40,336 nt of DNA from Spirochaetota bacterium (GTDB taxonomy: Bacteria > Spirochaetota > UBA4802 > UBA5368). The notes under the pieces were generated by a model. That model ran no database searches. It saw only the letters and a list, made by a program, of their open reading frames with translations, and was not told the origin of the DNA. Position numbers and translations under genes: made by a program. The DNA lies in NCBI GenBank assembly GCA_018263175.1, contig JADFDB010000001.1, positions 64,260-104,595 on the forward strand. The letters run 5' to 3'. The first letter of the stretch is position 1. Each line of letters opens with the position of its first letter. Shown here one piece after another: positions 32,143-39,389 of this stretch.

Positions 32143-34212
32143 ATGGAAGATAATACATCCCGGGTGCAGTATATACGCAAAAGGGATGGGCGCATTCTTC
32201 CCTTCGACGCCGGAAAGGTTACCGATGCCATATTCAAGGCGGCGAGAGCGGTCGGCGGGAGCAATAGGGAGACGGCGCAGTCGGTATGCGATTCCGTGGT
32301 CGGTATTCTGAATATACTGCACTACAAGGAAGGCAGAACCCCCACAGTCGAGAACGTTCAGGACCTCGTTGAGAAGATGCTCATCGAACGGGGCCACGCA
32401 CGCGTCGCGAAGGCGTACATACTCTACCGCGAGCAGCACCGTAAGATCCGCGATGGCAAGGACCTCCTCAACGAGGGCATACAGCTCGTCGAACAGTATC
32501 TCGACCGCTCGGACTGGCGGGTCAACGAGAACAGCAACATGAGCTATTCGCTGCAGGGGCTCAACAACCATATCGCGTCGGCGATCACCGCCAAGTACTG
32601 GCTGGAGCGTCTGTACCCGCCGGAGATACGCGAGGCGCACGTTTCATGCGATTTTCATCTTCACGACCTCGGCCTCCTGTCCGCGTACTGTGTGGGTTGG
32701 GACCTCAGAGATCTCCTGCTCAGGGGATTCGGAGGCGTTCCGGGCAAGGTCGAAAGCCGTCCGGCGAAGCACTTTCGCAGCGCGCTCGGACAGGTGGTGA
32801 ATTTTTTTTACACGCTGCAGGGGGAATCGGCCGGAGCGCAGGCCTTCGCGAACTTTGATACCTATCTGGCGCCCTTCATCTTCTACGACCGGCTCACGCA
32901 GGCCGAGGTGAAGCAGTGTTTGCAGGAGTTCGTGTTCAATATGAATATACCGACGCGGGTCGGTTTCCAGACGCCTTTCACCAATGTAACGCTTGACCTC
33001 AAGGTGCCCTCGACGATCGGCGAGGAGTATATCGTGATAGGCGGGGAGATCCGCGACAGAAAATATGCCGAGTTTCAGGAAGAGATGAACATCTTCAACG
33101 TGGCATTCGCCGAGTGCCTCCTGGAGGGCGACGCACGAAATCGCATCTTCACCTTTCCGATCCCGACCTACAACATTACCGCCGACTTCGACTGGGAGAA
33201 CCCGGCGCACAACCGGCTCTGGGAGATGACCGCGAAATACGGTATTCCCTATTTCGCCAATTTCGTGAATTCCGACATGGACCCCGAGGATGCGCGCTCC
33301 ATGTGCTGCCGTTTGCGCCTCGACAACAGGGAGCTTCGAAGCCGCGGCGGAGGGCTCTTCGGGGCGAACCCCCTCACGGGAAGCATCGGGGTCGTGACCA
33401 TCAACATGCCCAGGCTCGGGTATCTTGCGAAGGATGAGGCGGAGTTTTTCGAGCGGCTCGCGCATCTCATGGATCTGGCGAAGGACTCGCTCGAGATAAA
33501 GCGGAAGGTGCTCGAGAACTTCACCCTGAGCAATCTGTATCCCTACACAAGGGTATATCTCTCGGACATCTACGAGCGAAACGGCCGTTACTGGTTGAAC
33601 CATTTTTCCACGATCGGGCTGGTCGGGATGAATGAGACCTGCGTCAATCTGCTCGGCGGCGATATCGCCTCGGCCGAAGGGAAGGAATTCACCATACGCG
33701 TGCTCGACTTCATGAGGGAGCGCATACGGGGGTACCAGGAGGCGACCGGAAACCTCTACAACCTGGAGGCGACTCCCGCCGAGGGCGTAAGCTACCGGTT
33801 CGCGAAGCATGACAGGGCCGCCTATCCCGAGATAAAATCGGCCGGGACGAACGAACCCTATTACACCAACTCGGTGCATCTACCCGTGGGACACACGGAC
33901 GACATCTTCGATGCACTGGACCACCAAGACGAGCTGCAGACCCGCTTTACCGGCGGAACGGTTGTACACGGATTCATCGGCGAGAAGATCGACGATCCGC
34001 AGATGGTCAAGCACCTCGTGCGCCGCATCGCCGAGAATTACGCGCTTCCTTATTTTACCATCACCCCGACGTTCAGCATCTGTCCGGTGCACGGTTATAT
34101 CGCCGGTGCCCACAGGTTCTGTCCCTACGAGCACACGGAGGAGGAACTGGAGAAATTCGGCGTTGAGATTACGGCCAGGGATGCCGATTATAATAAAAAG
34201 ATAGCGATGTAA
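32143..34212 (+). CDS. nrdD: Anaerobic ribonucleoside-triphosphate reductase, large chain lacking the glycyl-radical domain
   Basis: 689 residues. NrdD reduces ribonucleoside triphosphates to deoxy forms without oxygen, using formate and a glycyl radical. An N-terminal ATP-cone (YIRKRDGRILPFDAGKV) is followed by the barrel with NMSYSLQGLNNHIASAI, FAEC, MCCRLRLDNREL, RGGGLFGANPLTGSIGVVT, VGMNETCVNLLGG and YFTITPTFSICP. Intact NrdD ends with a Cys4 zinc knuckle and then EVYSRVVGY with the radical Gly. Here the chain ends after CPVHGYIAGAHRFCPYEH and a ~25-residue tail, with no RVVGY. The missing domain is encoded in the next gene. GGAG lies about eight bases before the ATG. The activase gene follows. 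Confidence 0.93.
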   Translation: MEDNTSRVQYIRKRDGRILPFDAGKVTDAIFKAARAVGGSNRETAQSVCDSVVGILNILHYKEGRTPTVENVQDLVEKMLIERGHARVAKAYILYREQHRKIRDGKDLLNEGIQLVEQYLDRSDWRVNENSNMSYSLQGLNNHIASAITAKYWLERLYPPEIREAHVSCDFHLHDLGLLSAYCVGWDLRDLLLRGFGGVPGKVESRPAKHFRSALGQVVNFFYTLQGESAGAQAFANFDTYLAPFIFYDRLTQAEVKQCLQEFVFNMNIPTRVGFQTPFTNVTLDLKVPSTIGEEYIVIGGEIRDRKYAEFQEEMNIFNVAFAECLLEGDARNRIFTFPIPTYNITADFDWENPAHNRLWEMTAKYGIPYFANFVNSDMDPEDARSMCCRLRLDNRELRSRGGGLFGANPLTGSIGVVTINMPRLGYLAKDEAEFFERLAHLMDLAKDSLEIKRKVLENFTLSNLYPYTRVYLSDIYERNGRYWLNHFSTIGLVGMNETCVNLLGGDIASAEGKEFTIRVLDFMRERIRGYQEATGNLYNLEATPAEGVSYRFAKHDRAAYPEIKSAGTNEPYYTNSVHLPVGHTDDIFDALDHQDELQTRFTGGTVVHGFIGEKIDDPQMVKHLVRRIAENYALPYFTITPTFSICPVHGYIAGAHRFCPYEHTEEELEKFGVEITARDADYNKKIAM

Positions 34213-34228
34213 CAGGAGACATGGAAAT

Positions 34229-34426
34229 ATGAAGAAGGACAGGCAAGTCCCCGTTGAGGTTTATTCCAGAGTCGTTGGCTATTTCAGGCCGGTGAACCAG
34301 TGGAATAAGGGCAAGCGGGAGGAATTCAACGACAGGCGGGAGTACTCATTCAAGGACGTCAAAGAAGCGTGCATATATGAATATAAAGGGAATACACAAG
34401 ACCTCGCTGATCGACTTCCCCGGTAG
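34229..34426 (+). CDS. Stand-alone glycyl-radical domain of the anaerobic ribonucleotide reductase
   Basis: 65 residues, in a different frame from nrdD. It contains EVYSRVVGYFRPVNQWNKGK and then REEFNDRREYSF, the exact glycyl-radical C-terminus of NrdD, with the radical Gly in RVVGY. AGGAG (34214-34218) is ten bases before ATG 34229, sixteen bases after the nrdD stop. A stop at 34202 closes the frame upstream. It runs 50 bases into nrdG. I infer it supplies the radical subunit in trans to the larger chain. A few extra residues (SFKDVKEACIYEYKGN...) follow the usual end, in the overlap. Confidence 0.85.
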   Translation: MKKDRQVPVEVYSRVVGYFRPVNQWNKGKREEFNDRREYSFKDVKEACIYEYKGNTQDLADRLPR

Positions 34427-35072
34427 GATCAGCTCGGTTTTCTTTACCGGGGGATGCAATCTCCGGTGCGGTTACTGCCATAATCCCGAGCTCGCCTGCA
34501 ACAGCGGCTGCCTGCGGTCGTATTCGAACGACGAAGCGCTCGGATTTATTAAAAAGCGCCGGGGTATTATCGACGGCGTGACCATTTCGGGCGGCGAGCC
34601 CACCATCTCGGGAAACCTGGAATCGTTTATCGGAGCCGTCAAGGAGATGTCCGTGGCGGTGAAAATCGACACCAACGGCCTCAATCCCGCCGTGGTGGCG
34701 CGTCTTGCCGACAGGGGGCTCGTCGATTACGTCGCGATCGATATCAAGACATCGCCGAAGAAGTATGATTTCGTGGTGGGCCGGCACGTCGATTTTTCGC
34801 GCGTCGCCGAAACGGTCGGGATAATCAAAAACTCCGGGATCGAGTATGAGCTTCGGACCACCTGCATCCCAGGGTACGTGACGCTCGAGGACTTCGGAAG
34901 CATCGGGGCCGCACTCGGGCGCGTAAAACGCTATTTCCTGCAGCAGTTCGTGCCCGATGTCACGCTCGACGAGTCCTTCCACGATCTGCGGCCCTATGCC
35001 GTCGAGACGCTGCACGGCTTTCGCGCGTACGTGGCCACCTTCGCCGATCTGTGCGAGCTTCGCGGCGTCTGA
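34377..35072 (+). CDS. nrdG: Anaerobic ribonucleotide reductase-activating protein (radical SAM)
   Basis: 231 residues. NrdG uses a 4Fe-4S cluster and S-adenosylmethionine to make the glycyl radical. The N-terminus MNIKGIHKTSLIDFPGRISS and the cluster motif CNLRCGYCHNPELAC (CxxxCxxC) match the activase family, with GGEPTISG as the SAM-binding GGEP region. It is longer than short NrdG proteins (~155) and nearer the PflA-like activase form with a full partial barrel. Start ATG 34377 fits the family start; the ribosome site is weak. It overlaps the radical-domain gene by 50 bases, suggesting coupling. Confidence 0.92.
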   Translation: MNIKGIHKTSLIDFPGRISSVFFTGGCNLRCGYCHNPELACNSGCLRSYSNDEALGFIKKRRGIIDGVTISGGEPTISGNLESFIGAVKEMSVAVKIDTNGLNPAVVARLADRGLVDYVAIDIKTSPKKYDFVVGRHVDFSRVAETVGIIKNSGIEYELRTTCIPGYVTLEDFGSIGAALGRVKRYFLQQFVPDVTLDESFHDLRPYAVETLHGFRAYVATFADLCELRGV

Positions 35073-35085
35073 GCGGCCATCGGTT

Positions 35086-35119
35086 GCGGCCTCGTCTTTG
35101 CGGCCTCGTCTTTGCGGCC
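35086..35119. repeat. Short tandem repeat, 14-base unit
   Basis: The unit GCGGCCTCGTCTTT occurs at 35086-35099 and 35100-35113, followed by GCGGCC of a third copy. It lies in the gap between nrdG and the ChaN-like gene. Confidence 0.85.
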
Positions 35120-35160
35120 CCGGTGCCGGTCGGACGGGCCGGACCTTCTATAAAAATCAC

Positions 35161-36126
35161 ATGATGAAATTGATAAAAACGGCCCCGCTCGCGTTTTTCT
35201 GCGCGCTTATCGCCTTTCCGTTCGCGGCCTCCGGTGCCCGTGCGGAGCATGAGGCGGAGCCCGGACGATGCGCGCTCTGGATTGACGTTTATACGGGAGA
35301 GCCGGTATCGTTCGATGCGATGATTGAGGATTGCCTGAACGCCGGCGTGGTCTACCTCGGTGAGCGGCACGGCCTGAAACGGCATCACGACCTGCAACGG
35401 TCGATTGTCGAGGCGCTTGCGGCGAAAGGCGGGACGGTGCTCCTCGGGATTGAACAGATGGAATTGCATAATCAGCCGGCGCTCGACCGCTTCAATAAAG
35501 GGGAAATCGATTTCGACCGGCTTGCCGCCGAAACGGAATGGGGAAACCGGTGGAGCAATTACCGGGATTATCGTGCAATTATAGAGGCGTGCAGGGCGGC
35601 CGGAGGCTCGGTACTCGCGCTCAACGCGCGCGCCGAGGTGGTGCGCTCAGTCGCCCGCAACGGGCTCGCCGCACTCGATGCGCGGGACCGTGCCGAGCTG
35701 CCGGCGGAAATCGACCTGGGGAATAAAGACCACGAGCGCCTGCTCGGGATGATGCTTCCGGTACACGCGTTCACCCAGGGCGAAGGGCTTCGCCGAATGT
35801 ATGAAGCCCAGGTTGTGCGCGACGAGAAGATGGCGGAGGTGCTCGCGGCGAAACTGCTGAAAGATACAGCCGCCGGCGGAAAAACCATCGCTGTCGTCAT
35901 CGGGGGCGCCGCGCATTTCGCGTACGGGCTCGGCGTGCCCTCCCGCGTCGGCCGCCGCGTTCCTGGCCTCGGCGAGCGCATCATCATCCTCTCGGAAAGC
36001 GGGGACCTGCGCCTCGGCGAGCGTGAGCGGATGATGGCGCGCGATACCGGCATTACCCACGAGGGTCTGAGATTCATCACGAGGCCCGTCGCCGACTATA
36101 TCCACGCAACTGAAAGGGCGAAGTGA
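35161..36126 (+). CDS. ChaN-like haem-binding-type (DUF399) protein
   Basis: 321 residues with a signal peptide (LIKTAPLAFFCALIAFPFAASGARA), so periplasmic. The body is of the Cofac_haem_bdg/ChaN family: VVYLGERHGLKRHHDLQ, GIEQMELHNQPALDRFNKGE, WGNRWSNYRDY, GSVLALNA and GGAAHFAYGLG. Members bind haem or have a peptidase-like fold and appear in iron-linked contexts; the role here is not shown. ATG 35161 and 35164 are both possible and no good ribosome site is visible. Its stop overlaps the GTG of the next gene (GTGA), so they are probably coupled. Confidence 0.82.
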   Translation: MMKLIKTAPLAFFCALIAFPFAASGARAEHEAEPGRCALWIDVYTGEPVSFDAMIEDCLNAGVVYLGERHGLKRHHDLQRSIVEALAAKGGTVLLGIEQMELHNQPALDRFNKGEIDFDRLAAETEWGNRWSNYRDYRAIIEACRAAGGSVLALNARAEVVRSVARNGLAALDARDRAELPAEIDLGNKDHERLLGMMLPVHAFTQGEGLRRMYEAQVVRDEKMAEVLAAKLLKDTAAGGKTIAVVIGGAAHFAYGLGVPSRVGRRVPGLGERIIILSESGDLRLGERERMMARDTGITHEGLRFITRPVADYIHATERAK

Positions 36127-36923
36127 GCTCCGACGTCATGCGATCACGAAAAACGGCCTGTTTTTTTGCGCTTGCGCTCGCAATCTTTCTCGTGGCGGGG
36201 ACGGCGCTCTGCGGCCGTGACGACGATTCGAAACGCTATGCCGGTATCGCGAGTGAAAAATACCTGACGGGGCGGTTTGACCCGGAGAAGGCGCGGGGCT
36301 TTGTCGAGCTGTCGACGCTCGGCATTCCGGTGAAGGGAGAGCGGCAGTATCTTCGACGGGAGGCCGCGGGGGCGCTTGCGGCGATGTTTCGCGATTTCAG
36401 AAAAGCGCATCCGCACGCCGTGTTCGCCGTGCGGAGCTCGACAAGGAACTGGAACCGCCAGAAGGACATCTGGGAAAGCAAATGGGGCGGCGAGACGAAG
36501 GTCGCGGGGCTCAGGCTTAATGAAGCGATCAAAGATCCCGCCGCGCGCGCACTGAAGATCCTCGAGTTTTCTTCCATGCCCGGCATCTCGCGGCACCACT
36601 GGGGAACCGATTTCGATCTGCAGGAGCTTGACAACCGCTATTACGAATCCGGCCAGGGGAATGCCCTCTATCGCTGGTTAACCGCGAATGCGCCGTCGTA
36701 CGGCTTCTGCCGGCCGTATACGGCCGGCCGGTCCGCCGGCTACAGGGAGGAAAAATGGCACTGGTCCTACCTGCCGCTCTCGAGAGGCTTCCTCGCCGAC
36801 TGGGTCCGTATCTATAAAAACAATCCCGCGGGGATCGCCGTAGAGGAGGGTTTTGCGGGATCGGACGCCGCGCTGCCACTGGCGCCCCTGTACGTTGAAA
36901 GCGTCAATCCGGCCTGCAGGTGA
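36123..36923 (+). CDS. VanY-like D-alanyl-D-alanine carboxypeptidase
   Basis: 266 residues from GTG 36123 with AAAGGG just upstream; ATG 36138 is the alternative. An N-terminal hydrophobic segment (ACFFALALAIFLVAGTALC) is a signal peptide or anchor. The zinc metallopeptidase M15 motifs are present: SRHHWGTDFDL (SxHxxGxAxD type with His and Asp ligands) and EKWHWSY (ExxHxW, catalytic Glu and third ligand). Such enzymes trim D-Ala from peptidoglycan stems. It overlaps the ChaN-like gene by four bases and so lies in the same transcript. Confidence 0.87.
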   Translation: MSSDVMRSRKTACFFALALAIFLVAGTALCGRDDDSKRYAGIASEKYLTGRFDPEKARGFVELSTLGIPVKGERQYLRREAAGALAAMFRDFRKAHPHAVFAVRSSTRNWNRQKDIWESKWGGETKVAGLRLNEAIKDPAARALKILEFSSMPGISRHHWGTDFDLQELDNRYYESGQGNALYRWLTANAPSYGFCRPYTAGRSAGYREEKWHWSYLPLSRGFLADWVRIYKNNPAGIAVEEGFAGSDAALPLAPLYVESVNPACR

Positions 36924-36925
36924 AA

Positions 36926-36948
36926 GGCCTTCCGGTCGGGCGAAGGCC
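36926..36948 (-). terminator. Hairpin between convergent vanY-like and dsbD genes
   Basis: GGCCTTC (36926-36932) pairs with GAAGGCC (36942-36948) around a nine-base loop. On the minus strand the hairpin is followed by TTTC, so it mainly fits dsbD termination. Confidence 0.5.
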
Positions 36949-36957
36949 GCAGCGCGT

Positions 36958-38799
36958 TCAGGGCAGTGATGCGCGGCGAATCGCCTCGAGTACGTCGTTT
37001 GCGCCGTAAATATCCCGCAGACACAGCGGCTCGGAAAAACGCCCCCCGGGCGGGAAGACCGCAAGGAACGGGATGGAACGGCTGCCGAGTGCGCGCAGGA
37101 GCTCTTGGGCCACGGGGTTTTCGCGCGTGAGGTCGGCCGTGTAGAGCGTGATGGATTGTTCGTTTATCCGCGTCACGACCTCCGGATCGTCGAGCGATGT
37201 CTTCTCCACGAGGACGCAGTTAGGGCACCAGTCCGCGGTGAACTTGACGATCGATATCCTGCCTGCCGCCCTGCTCGCCTCGAGCGCTTCCATCGAGAAT
37301 TCCGCCTGCGAGGCGACGGCCGCGCGTTCCGTCCCGCGGTCAAAGGCCTCGAACGAAAGCCAATAGCCCCCGATCGTCAAAAGAACAAGTGCTGCGATCG
37401 AGACGGCCCGGCTTCGCACACTTCGCGTGATGGTACCGAAGCGCCCGTACTGCCAGAGCCCTATGGCGAATATGAGCAGAAACCACAGGGCCCGTACGAC
37501 GCTGTCCGAGTGGAGGATGCCGAGCAGATAGACGGCCGTGCCGAGCATGAGGAAGCCCATGGCATGCTCGAAGACGATCATCCAGCCGCCCGGCCTCGGA
37601 ATGAAACGGATGAGTCCCGGAGCGGCCGCGAGGGCGAGATACGGAAGGGCCATGCCGAGGCCGATGCTCATGAAGATCGCGAAGATCACCGGCGGCGGCT
37701 GGGTAAACGCGAACGCGAGCGTTCCGCCGAGGAACGGCCCGCTGCAGGGCGTGGCGAGCAGCGTGGCAAGCATTCCCTTGACGTAGGCGTCGACGAAGGG
37801 ATTGCCGATCTCGCGCGCGGCCCTCGAGGCGAACGCCGGCACGCCGAGCGTAAAAACGCCGAGGAGCGAGAGCCCCATCGCGAAGATGACCGCCATCATG
37901 GCGACGAGAAAGAGGCGCTTCTGAAAAAGCTCGCCCCAGTTGTAGCCGAAAAAGGAGCCGAGCGCAGCCAGCACGGCGAAGCTCGTAAGGATGCCGAGCG
38001 AAAATAGCAGTCCGAGCCTGATGAGTTTGCCGCGTTGTTCACCGGCATGCCGTACGAAACCCATGAGCTTGAGGCTGACCACGGGAAGCACGCAGGGCAT
38101 AAAATTGAGTATGAGGCCCGCGATCAGGCCGAAGAGTACCGCCTGGAGAACGCCCGCCACGCGGCCTGCCGACACGTAGCGCGGCGTGAAACGCGTGTCG
38201 TGTAAGGATCCGGACCGCGCTTCGTCGAGGCCCGTACGGTCAGCCGTGTCCGTTGAATGGATCGTGTAGCGCGAAAGGGTCTCCGCCGGGAATCGCACCC
38301 CGCCGGCGCCGGGAGGCAGGACGCGCACTGTATGAACAAGCTCCATCGTCTGCGGCATGCAGGATCCGTGCGTACAGAGCAGGGCCTCTATCGTTACTTT
38401 CAAGGAGCGCGGTGATGGTTCGGCATCGGCTGCAACAGAGAACGGAATAAGAACGCTCGTGCCGTTTTCGTAGATCCAGACGAAGTCATCTTCTCCGGCG
38501 GCCGTATATCGCCGGGCGGGAAGGAATCGCGCCGGATGGAATACGAAGCCCCCGACCGGGGCCACGCTGACCGTGGTCGGCTTTCCAATCCCCGGACCCC
38601 TGGGGTTTCCGTAGATGTAGGATTCGCGGGGAATCGTCAGTTGAATGATGAAAAAACCGCTGCCGCCGGCGGCGAGCACGGTCTCTTTCCCGGCGAGCTG
38701 CGCCCGAATGTCGGAGAGGCCCCACGCGGGGGAAGGCGCCCCGACGATCATCGTCAATAGCGCCGTTATGATGGCGAAGCCGGGAAAAATTCGTCTCAT
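36958..38799 (-). CDS. dsbD: Thiol:disulfide interchange protein DsbD
   Basis: 613 residues. DsbD moves electrons from cytoplasmic thioredoxin across the membrane to periplasmic thiol proteins. It has a signal peptide, an N-terminal periplasmic domain with CTHGSC (active Cys pair, one residue shorter than the usual spacing), eight or so membrane helices with MPCVLPV and ATPCSGPFLGG (each with a catalytic Cys), and a C-terminal thioredoxin-like domain with WCPNC. All three disulfide modules are present. GAGG lies seven bases before ATG 38799. It is a single gene, convergent to the vanY-like gene. Confidence 0.93.
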   Translation of the reverse strand: MRRIFPGFAIITALLTMIVGAPSPAWGLSDIRAQLAGKETVLAAGGSGFFIIQLTIPRESYIYGNPRGPGIGKPTTVSVAPVGGFVFHPARFLPARRYTAAGEDDFVWIYENGTSVLIPFSVAADAEPSPRSLKVTIEALLCTHGSCMPQTMELVHTVRVLPPGAGGVRFPAETLSRYTIHSTDTADRTGLDEARSGSLHDTRFTPRYVSAGRVAGVLQAVLFGLIAGLILNFMPCVLPVVSLKLMGFVRHAGEQRGKLIRLGLLFSLGILTSFAVLAALGSFFGYNWGELFQKRLFLVAMMAVIFAMGLSLLGVFTLGVPAFASRAAREIGNPFVDAYVKGMLATLLATPCSGPFLGGTLAFAFTQPPPVIFAIFMSIGLGMALPYLALAAAPGLIRFIPRPGGWMIVFEHAMGFLMLGTAVYLLGILHSDSVVRALWFLLIFAIGLWQYGRFGTITRSVRSRAVSIAALVLLTIGGYWLSFEAFDRGTERAAVASQAEFSMEALEASRAAGRISIVKFTADWCPNCVLVEKTSLDDPEVVTRINEQSITLYTADLTRENPVAQELLRALGSRSIPFLAVFPPGGRFSEPLCLRDIYGANDVLEAIRRASLP

Positions 38800-38973
38800 C
38801 GCACGTCCTCGAAAGATGGTATCGGATGCTGCGGCCCAGGACGAACCTACGATAAGCGAGCGGATTATTCAAGTGCAAACTCAATGGAGAAACAGGTTCG
38901 CGGGAGGGCAGGGGGGCATCGACGCAGAGGAATTGCCTTTGACAGAAGGGCAAAGAACGCATACGATAGCCGG

Positions 38974-39306
38974 GTGAGCGGGGACGAGAAGCGACACGAC
39001 GAGCCCGAGTGCCTGCGGTGCGGCACCTGTTGTCTCGCGGACATGATCGCCTGCGCGGACGCAGAGGATGTCAGGCGGTGGAAGCGCGCCGGGCGTGAAG
39101 ACATTCTGCATATCATCGACAACGAGCGGGCCGTCTGGATGGGCGACCATCTCGTATCCGCGCGTGACGGACGGGAACTTCATCATTGTCCCTTCCTCGA
39201 ATGGGTCGACGGCCGGTGCTCGTGCGCTATCTACGAGGTGCGGCCGCGGGTGTGCGCCGAATATCGGCCCGGCTCATCGGCGATATGCCCGCTCTTCAAA
39301 AAATGA
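38974..39306 (+). CDS. YkgJ-type Cys-cluster protein (CxxCxxCC family)
   Basis: 110 residues from GTG 38974. The pattern CLRCGTCC, then HHCPFLE, CSCAIYEVRPRVCAEYRPGSS and a final CPLF is that of the small Cys-cluster family thought to bind zinc or an iron-sulfur cluster; function unknown. The start is uncertain: an ATG at 38884 gives an Arg-rich 30-residue extension without a ribosome site. It lies 83 bases ahead of the rhomboid gene. Confidence 0.75.
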   Translation: MSGDEKRHDEPECLRCGTCCLADMIACADAEDVRRWKRAGREDILHIIDNERAVWMGDHLVSARDGRELHHCPFLEWVDGRCSCAIYEVRPRVCAEYRPGSSAICPLFKK

Positions 39307-39389
39307 CTTTACGGATATTCTTCCCTGATTTAGGGTACCGCCTTGAACAGAATGCCGCATGTTGATCAAATTTATTTCGGGAAGTGTCG

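Noticed and set aside
32644-33879. A 411-codon minus-strand open frame
   Set aside because: Antisense to nrdD with shadow composition.
34196-34240. A sequencing frameshift as the cause of the nrdD split
   Set aside because: The large chain has a separate ~25-residue tail, the small frame is closed upstream by a stop at 34202 and has its own ribosome site; one indel would not restore a normal NrdD junction. It cannot be fully excluded without reads.
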